A DNA stretch of 64,000 nt from Anaeramoeba flamelloides. Lineage: Eukaryota; Metamonada; Anaeramoebidae. Positions 58,053 to 64,000 of the stretch are shown piece after piece. Below the pieces are notes generated by a model. It saw only the letters and a list, made by a program, of their open reading frames with translations. It made no database searches and was not told where the DNA came from. Each line of letters opens with the position of its first letter. Position 1 is the first letter of the stretch. Made by a program: the position numbers and the translations under genes. Where the stretch lies: assembly GCA_027625915.1 (NCBI GenBank), contig JANTQA010000051.1, positions 744,501 through 808,500 on the forward strand, in the 5' to 3' direction.

Positions 58053-60075
58053 TCAGGGGGAAAAGAATCGTTTCATTGCATTTTTTTTAAATCCTAAATC
58101 CAATTCCAACTTTGTTTTTTTTAAAGAATATTCAAGATAAATTTTTAACTTTTTCTTTACACCTTGGTTTGGATCAATTGAATTATTTGGTTTGGAACTC
58201 AGAATTTGAGATCCAATTTTTTTGAATTTTTGAAATTTAATTTCATTGATAGATTTAAATCTCATGGACTCTTTGGATTCCAATAAACTAATTTTTAATG
58301 TATGTTCATTAATTGGTAATACACAATGTTTTTTTGTAGTGGATGAATTATCAATAATTTCACCTTTTTTAAACAAAATTAAATAATAATTGTTCTTGGT
58401 GTTATTTTTATTGTTTTTTTTTTTATTTTTTTTATAATTATTGGGCTGTTTTACCAAAAATTTTAAACAATAAGTTTTTTTTAAATACAAGTCATTAATT
58501 TTATCTAATTTTCCAATTTTCTCTAAGGCAATTCGATTAATTTCCCCCAAAAAATAGCTTTGTAATATTTTGTGTTCTTTTTTAAATTTTTTTTTAGCTG
58601 GTAATTAATCGATGTAAATACGATTTTTGGGTTATAAAAAACGTTATAAATTGTTTTGTTTTTTTTTTCATCTTGCTATTGTTCCCAGAATTGTATTTTG
58701 GGGTTTTAATAGTGTCAAAGTTTTTTTGCAGATATTTATGACATATTTGTTTTAAAAAATCCTCTTTCTCAAATGAAAGAAATATTTGATCATTTTTGTT
58801 TATCACCTGAATTAATTGTTGACTTTTTTTTTTCTTCTCGCTTTGATTATATTGCTGAAACAAATTTCTCAAATAGTTGAGTTGTTGGTTTGTAATAAAT
58901 TCTAAATGAATTTGGTTTGACTTGACATTAAATTTAAAATTACACAAATAATATTCCAAATGCCAAATACAAAATTTGAACCAAATATTTGGTTTGTTTC
59001 TGTGATCCTTTTTTAGTTTGCTATTCTTGTAATCTTTTGATGACAAAAATTCCAATATGTGGATTTTTGGCTTTAAAAAATCTATGAAGAGATCCATGGT
59101 CGCAATTTGTAAAGAGTTAATTTCAATTGATTTTTTGATTTTATCTTTGTCCTTTGGCGTCTGAAATTTGAGAATAATTAACTGTTTGTTTATTGACTCT
59201 TGTGTCAAGATGTGATATGTGACTTGTTTTTGTTTTTGTATTTGTCTTTGTCTTTTTCTTTGTTTGGAATATTCTTTTTGAAAAAATAAAGATAAAATTT
59301 CTTTTTGTTCAAGAATGATTAATCCTGGACTTGCTGTGTCAGGTTTTTGAATGTCCTCTATAAACCCATTTTGGTATGCTAGTTGGTAAAGAGAAAGTCT
59401 GGAAACCTCTGTTAAATTAAAAGGAAAGGTAAAGATCCATAAAGTTGAGAAAAACGTGATTTGTTTTCCCATTTCGCTAGTTTTATTCTGATTGTTGATT
59501 TTAAGAACTTCCTTATTGACCTGTTTCTGGATTAACATAAAATACCCACTTAACACTTCTTGTGTTAGGAATTGTTTACCACTAAATGAGGAAATCTTTA
59601 AAGGAAACTCTGTAAATGTCTTTCCGTTGATTACAAAGAATTCATAGTCCCAATTATATTTGACGAGAGGATCCTTTGAGTTGCCTACTTTTTTTCTTTC
59701 TGTTTCGCTTTCTTCTTCTTGCTGGGATCTATTATTTTTATTTTTTCGTTTTTTTCTTTTCTCTTTTGCAAGAGACTGCCGTTTTTGTACATGCATACCT
59801 TTTGTATTAGAATTCAAGTTATTCCATTCCCCACTCTGCTTGAAATACAAATAACGTTGATACAATTTAATCGCATCCTTTCCAATTTTGATTGGCCGAA
59901 TTAACTGATTAGATCGTACCTGAAAAAGAACAACATTTGGTAATTCCCGATTTACAACGTTTTCATACCCAATGGGCTGTTTAAGATAAGGTGATTGGCT
60001 AGTTTGACTTTGAATTGTTATAGAGATATTATAATTGCTAAAATTAATCTGTGTCCTGGACAAGACGGTTTCCAT
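58053..60075 (-). CDS. HSPA12-like Hsp70-family protein with degenerate nucleotide-binding motifs
   Basis: Two exons, 60075-58622 and 58557-58053, give 652 aa. The 64-bp intron (58621-58558, GTATTT...CAAAG, phase 2) joins FFITQKS to YFLGEINRIALEKIG, which follows the 'FLVGGF..SPYLQ..I' region of HSPA12. WIFTFPFNLTEVSRLSLYQL then AYQNGF (about 213-237) matches HSPA12's 'W..TVPA.W...A...MR.AAY.AGL'. ASPGLIILEQKEILSLFFQK matches its 'LIALEPEAAS.YC' helix. The usual actin/Hsp70 ATPase motifs are lost: the first phosphate loop reads INFSNYN (10-16) instead of IDFGTT, the second (about 286-303) lacks DxGGGT, and the third lacks GGF. It is probably a non-catalytic relative with an unknown client. 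Residues 100-130 are a charged insert. The C-terminal part (LFKKGEIID..., then KLKIYLEYSLKKTKLELDLG) fits the HSPA12 C-terminus. Confidence 0.75.
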
Positions 60076-60762
60076 TTATAGTTTTAATCAAACTAACCCA
60101 ATAAATGAAAAAATGATTTTCAGAAAATTTTTTTTGTTGTGAATTTTTTTTATTCAGACGAAAATCGACACTTTCATTAAATTTATCATTATTTAAAAGC
60201 TTAATTGACTGTTCAATTTATTTTTGATATTAAGGAAAGTTTTTTTATCCTTTTCTGATCTGAAAAACATTTCTTAGATGATTTTTTTAAAGGATCAGAT
60301 TTCAAGGCAACAAGTTTAAATATTAAAATATTTTATTGGTGATATTCAGTACTTGTAAATTTTTTTCTTGATTGAATTTGTGAAAAAATTTTGATTCAAG
60401 AAATCCTGAAAAGAAAAGTTTTCATAAAGATCTTTTTGTTTTTATTTTTTTTTATTAAAAGAAATGTAATAAGGTTTACAATTCCTCAAGAGTTTAAAAT
60501 TATTGCCTTGTATTAGGTGTGAAGAGTTGTTATTTTGGTTATTAGTTGATTAATCTTGAAATTCGTTTCAATATTCAGATGTGTTTCAGAATAAAAATAA
60601 AAAAAAAAGGAAATATAAACTAAATTTCAAAATAAATAGACCATTTTACATTTGAATAATAAATTGTTTTAGTATCTTTTTGAAGTTTTTCCCCTCACAA
60701 TGAAAAGTTTGCCAATAAATCATTTTTTCTCTTTTTTATTTTTTCCATAGTGTTTTGTTAAA
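60076..60762. other. Upstream region of the HSPA12-like gene; decayed element F arm
   Basis: No gene. 60470-60600 resembles one arm of family F (AAGGTTTACAATTCCT, GTATTAGGTGTGAAGAGTTG, GTTGATTAATCTTGAA). Confidence 0.45.
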
Positions 60763-60882
60763 ATGGATAATGAAAATGAAAAATTGGAAAGAAGTAAAAG
60801 ATGAATTAATGAAAAAATTAGTTTCGAATATGAAAAAGCGATTAGATTTAGTTATTCAAATGGAATGAGAATTGATAAATAG
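60763..60882 (+). pseudogene. Small ORF with one in-frame TGA
   Basis: The ATG at 60763 reads MDNENEKLERSKR, then TGA at 60802, then INEKISFEYEKAIRFSYSNG... to TAG at 60880. It is coding-like on this strand, only 39 codons plus the TGA, and no family is recognised. The preceding CCATAG could be an acceptor. The next stretch, 60883-61821, shows nothing supportable. Confidence 0.25.
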
Positions 60883-61821
60883 GTTTTACTAATTTTTCAA
60901 AACTTTCTATTTTTTTATGTAATGCTTCTTTCAAAATAAATGTCCCAATTATTTTTAACAGTTTTTTTTTTTCGTTTTTTTTCTTTTATTTTTAGACAAA
61001 AAATTAATAGCTCTTGAGTATAGAAATGAATCTAAAAATCGAAATTTTTATATTATAATAGATAAATTCAATTATTAATAATATTTTTCTATAAAATTAG
61101 ATTTTTAATTGACCAATGATTTTGAAATGGGGTTTATATATAATTATCTAAACAAATAATCTCAAACTCTACTAAATACTTTAGGTAAAAAAAAAAAAAT
61201 GAAAAAGAGGTTCACTTATATTATTAAAAAAAAATAGATAAAATTTATTTGAAAATTCAAAATTTAGTAAAAATATACAAATAATTTATTTTCAGTGTAT
61301 ATTATTATTTATTTTACTTTTAAATAAAGATTGGTACAAAGAATTAACTATATTTAATGAAATATTAATTGAAAAATAACAGAATTCCAAAATAAGAAAA
61401 GTTGGAAATTTTAGTCTTTAGAAAATTTAGAATAAAAAGGATTCAAAAAAAAGCAATATAAAATTTTTTTAAAATAGTAATATAACTCATGTAGCCCGTT
61501 TCTTAATTAATTATAATAAAAAAAAATATGATAAAATGTAGAATCTATTGATAATAATACATTTGGTTACAACTGATGATAATCAACACTTATTAAATCT
61601 ATTAAAGTTTGGAATAGAAAAAATTCAAATTTATAATTAATAATATTTATCAATAAGGACATATATTGAATAATTTTGTGAAAAAAAATGTTATTTTAAT
61701 TATACAAACTTCCACTTTTCAGTAATAAACTTTGAATCAAAATTAAGATATTATTTAAAACGGGAATAAAAAAGGTCATTTAATTGTATAGTTTATTAAA
61801 ATGGTTTTGAAGTAATTGTAA

Positions 61822-62055
61822 CTTACTGTTAATTAGAAAATAAAATGTTCAAAATTTTCATTCAAGCTTTTCAAAAAAATCAAATTGAAGAATTAAAAAA
61901 TCTTCGAAGTCCCCAATTCTAAAAGGAAAGTGAATAATTTAAGTTTCTTATCAGAGATAAAAGTTTTGAAAAGTATAATGATTTATGAAATCTAATTTTT
62001 ATAAATCAGAATGAAATTTTTTTTTCTCTTTATTTGACAAATAGAAATTAATTAG
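61822..62055. mobile_element. Family D, copy 4 (diverged)
   Basis: The left arm TTACTGTTAATTAGAAAATA and CAAAATTTTCATTCAAGCTT is followed by the AATTCTAAAAGG motif, and the right arm by AATCAGAATGAAATTTTTTT, collinear with the copy at 44973. The terminal part of the right arm is decayed. Confidence 0.6.
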
Positions 62056-62282
62056 ATTATAAAAAATAAGTAAGGGGGTTTTGGATAAATTTATCTCGGA
62101 ATTAGACTTCAAATATAGTAAAAACAAAATTTTTTGGAAAAAAATAATATAATAAGTTCAAAAACACTAACATGTTATATTAAAATTGAAAAAAAAAAGT
62201 TAGAGAAAAATACTTCATTCTTTAACCTTTTGTCTTGAATAATAAAGTTTATTCATGATATAATCAAAATTATAGAACTTTA

Positions 62283-62695
62283 AATTCATGTGACTATTGT
62301 ATTTATTGTTTTTAGTATAAAAAACTCTTTTAAAAGTCTCTAGTCAAGAAAAAAGGGTATTTTTTGGGGTAAAACATTCCAAATAAACGGGAAAAATGAA
62401 TTTTTAGTTAAAATCAACTTGGGGATATTTACTTTGATAGGTAATAACGAATAGTTATGAAAGCATTGTACTCATCTAATAAAACTGAAACAGAGAAAAA
62501 AAATTACTGGTGATAATTATTGAGAGTGTCCTAGGTTTTTTTTACTTTTTGGAATAAAGCGAAAATTTATTAAAATTTTCTGTTTATTACAAAAATTAAA
62601 AAAAACCTAACTGAAAATCAAAAAAAAAAGATTTTTTTAAATTTATATTAATAAATAATTCCATAATAGTCAAAATAATTAGTTATCAGTTTGAA
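62283..62695 (-). mobile_element. Dispersed repeat, family H, copy 3 (reverse)
   Basis: Read in reverse it gives AATTATTTTGACTATTATGG, TTATTCCAAAAAGTAAAAAA, ATTAGATGAGTACAATG, TTCGTTATTACCTATC and CTTGACTAGAGACTTTTAAA, the same order as in H copies 1 and 2 but without their internal hairpin. Confidence 0.6.
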
Positions 62696-63658
62696 AGATT
62701 TTTATTAAATTTAAAATACTTTTAAAATATATGATTATAACCTCTTAACTGTGTAAATAAAAATATTCAAATTTTTTACTATTAAATTTGAAAAAAATCT
62801 TACAGGAAAATAGAATTTTCCAACTTAAATTGTTAAATATCTTTAAAAGTATTTTTTGATCCAAGATCTTTTATATCTAATAGTGTTTGTTATAAGTGAA
62901 GTTATCAAAAAGTGAAAAATTAGCAAATGTTTGATTTTTTTTTGAAATAATTTTTTCATGATCATGAATTAATCAAAATGTTTTTAAATGATAACAATAA
63001 GATTTCTTGAATATTAGGAATAGTATAAAAAAAATCAATTGGATCAACTATCAAAAATGATAGATTTTAAAAACAAATTTAAGAAGAAGAAATTCATAAA
63101 CTTTGAATTTTTTAGTTTTAATTGTACAAAATTTAACTTTGCCTCATAATTTCTATTTTTTACCAAAATTCTTGATTTTTTTAATAAACCCAAATATCTT
63201 TTTTAATTGAATCAGAGGAACTTTTTGTTCTATTTTTCTACTCAAAATTTGAGAGAACAATAAGAACATAGAAACTTTTGTGTTTGACAGTCAAGAAGGC
63301 AAACTTTAATTTTAAAATTTCTAACTGGTAGATACTGGTCACTAAAGAATAAATTGTTCTGTGTTGTGTCTGAAATCTTTAATCAAAAACAGCAACTTGA
63401 ATTGTATTCTCGAAAACATTGGAAACAACAATTATATTGGTGCCAGATTAATTCTTAAAAATGATTGGTTGTTAAATTAAAAAAAGACAATCCTCAAAAT
63501 ATTACTTAATAACCCAACAAATACCTAGACAAGTCTTTGTGTTTTTAATAAAAAACCAAAGAAAGAAATTATTTTTTGACTTTTTTTTCAAGATTCTTTT
63601 GAACATTTTTTATTTATCAAAAAAGAAAACAAAATTTAAAAAAAGTACAAACAACAAG
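62696..63658. other. Intergenic, 5' flank of the last gene
   Basis: A/T-rich sequence, no gene recognised. The last few hundred bases should hold the promoter of the coiled-coil gene. Confidence 0.4.
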
Positions 63659-64000
63659 ATGAGTTTTATTTTTCGAAAAAAGGAAGGGAAAGAAACGCCA
63701 AAAATGTTTTGTGGAAGAGACACGATCGAAGCATTAGATTTAGAACTTACAAAGGTGACCAATTTATATAAAAAGCTTCGAAACACCAAGGAGTCTGTTG
63801 CATCACAAGACATCACCACGAATTTAAAAATGAAATTGAAGGCTGCCAAGACAAGATTAAAACTCAAGCAAGAAGAGCACCAAACGTTGTTAAGCCAATT
63901 GGAAAAATCTGAAAAAGAATTAAAAAAATTACAAAAGGAAAACGAGCAAGACATTGAAAACAAAATGACTGAGGATGAACGCGAGCAAGTTGAGATCCTA
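63659..64000 (+). CDS. Coiled-coil protein, 5' part only (runs off the window)
   Basis: The frame opens at ATG 63659 (MSFIFRKKEGKETPKMFCGR) and stays open for 114 codons to the end of the window. Residues about 20-110 have heptad-like spacing of Leu/Ile/Val (LELTKVTNLYKKLR, LKMKLKAAKTRLKLKQEEHQ, LLSQLEKSEKELKKLQ) and are rich in Lys and Glu, so they should form a coiled coil. The codons are better balanced in base composition than the flanks. A frame on the opposite strand (63610-63963) is a shadow. The family cannot be told from this portion. Confidence 0.75.
   Translation, partial: MSFIFRKKEGKETPKMFCGRDTIEALDLELTKVTNLYKKLRNTKESVASQDITTNLKMKLKAAKTRLKLKQEEHQTLLSQLEKSEKELKKLQKENEQDIENKMTEDEREQVEIL

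Noticed and set aside
58551-58604. Programmed +1 frameshift or pseudogene in the HSPA12-like gene
   Set aside because: A 64-bp intron with signals like the other introns joins the frames and yields a better family match, so frameshifting is not needed.
49120-60804. TGA reassigned to tryptophan or selenocysteine
   Set aside because: The long confident genes contain no in-frame TGA, use TGG for Trp, and two of them end at TGA. The two small TGA-bearing frames are too weak to argue for recoding.
1-64000. LTR retrotransposons, endogenous viruses, Polintons, CRISPR arrays, rRNA and tRNA genes
   Set aside because: I looked for reverse transcriptases other than the LINE, capsid or protease-like frames, long direct terminal repeats, regular spacer arrays and Pol III box pairs, and found none that could be supported.

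Overview
The window looks like nuclear DNA of an AT-rich unicellular eukaryote. Genes are sparse and spliced with GTA...AG introns, termination is standard (TAA, TAG, TGA), proteins are rich in Lys/Asn/Glu/Gln with long charged runs, and the spaces between genes are long, A/T-homopolymer-rich and full of transposon debris. The protein set (ATG5, LEO1, PPP2R3C, an RNF216-type RBR ligase, an HSPA12-like Hsp70) is eukaryotic housekeeping and signalling. The lysine/glutamate-run proteins and repeat style would fit an amoeboid protist such as Anaeramoeba or a dictyostelid-like amoeba; that taxon is a guess.

Layout. 1.8-5.3 kb (+): large TPR protein with a one-codon first exon. 8.2-9.4 kb (-): LEO1 (Paf1 complex), two exons. 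13.5-24.1 kb (-): ATG5, four exons and 274 aa, stretched by introns of about 2.5 and 7.1 kb that are packed with mobile elements. 28.3-29.8 kb (+): PP2A subunit B''-gamma (PPP2R3C type), two exons. 30.6 kb (+): possible small membrane protein. 35.5-35.9 kb: frame-broken coding remnants. 36.1 kb (+): single-BRCT protein. 46.1 kb (+): small protein with CUE-like motifs at both ends. 49.1 and 60.8 kb: two tiny ORFs, each with one in-frame TGA. 53.6-55.0 kb (+): RNF216-like RBR E3 ligase, first exon unresolved. 58.1-60.1 kb (-): HSPA12-like protein whose nucleotide-binding motifs are degenerate, with a 64-bp intron. 63.66 kb to the end (+): start of a coiled-coil protein.

Mobile elements. By reading repeats against each other I recognise: a LINE (L) with reverse transcriptase and C-terminal Cys/His motif, plus decayed relatives; a roughly 0.53-kb SINE-like element (S, three copies) whose 3' end matches that of the LINE; and at least nine families of short inverted-repeat or dispersed elements, here called A (about 0.7 kb), B (about 0.17 kb palindrome), C (about 0.5 kb), D (about 0.23 kb), E (0.2 kb palindrome), F (about 0.57 kb), G (868-bp foldback), H (about 0.7 kb) and K (about 0.47 kb). 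They are nested in one another: B in A, L in A, A in S, D in C, E in H. No LTR element, retrovirus, Polinton, CRISPR array, rRNA or convincing tRNA was seen.

The genes do not form one pathway. The most striking feature is structural: short introns (64-357 bp) elsewhere, against two transposon-filled introns in ATG5. Coordinates of spliced genes come from reading frames, splice signals and family similarity by eye, without alignments.
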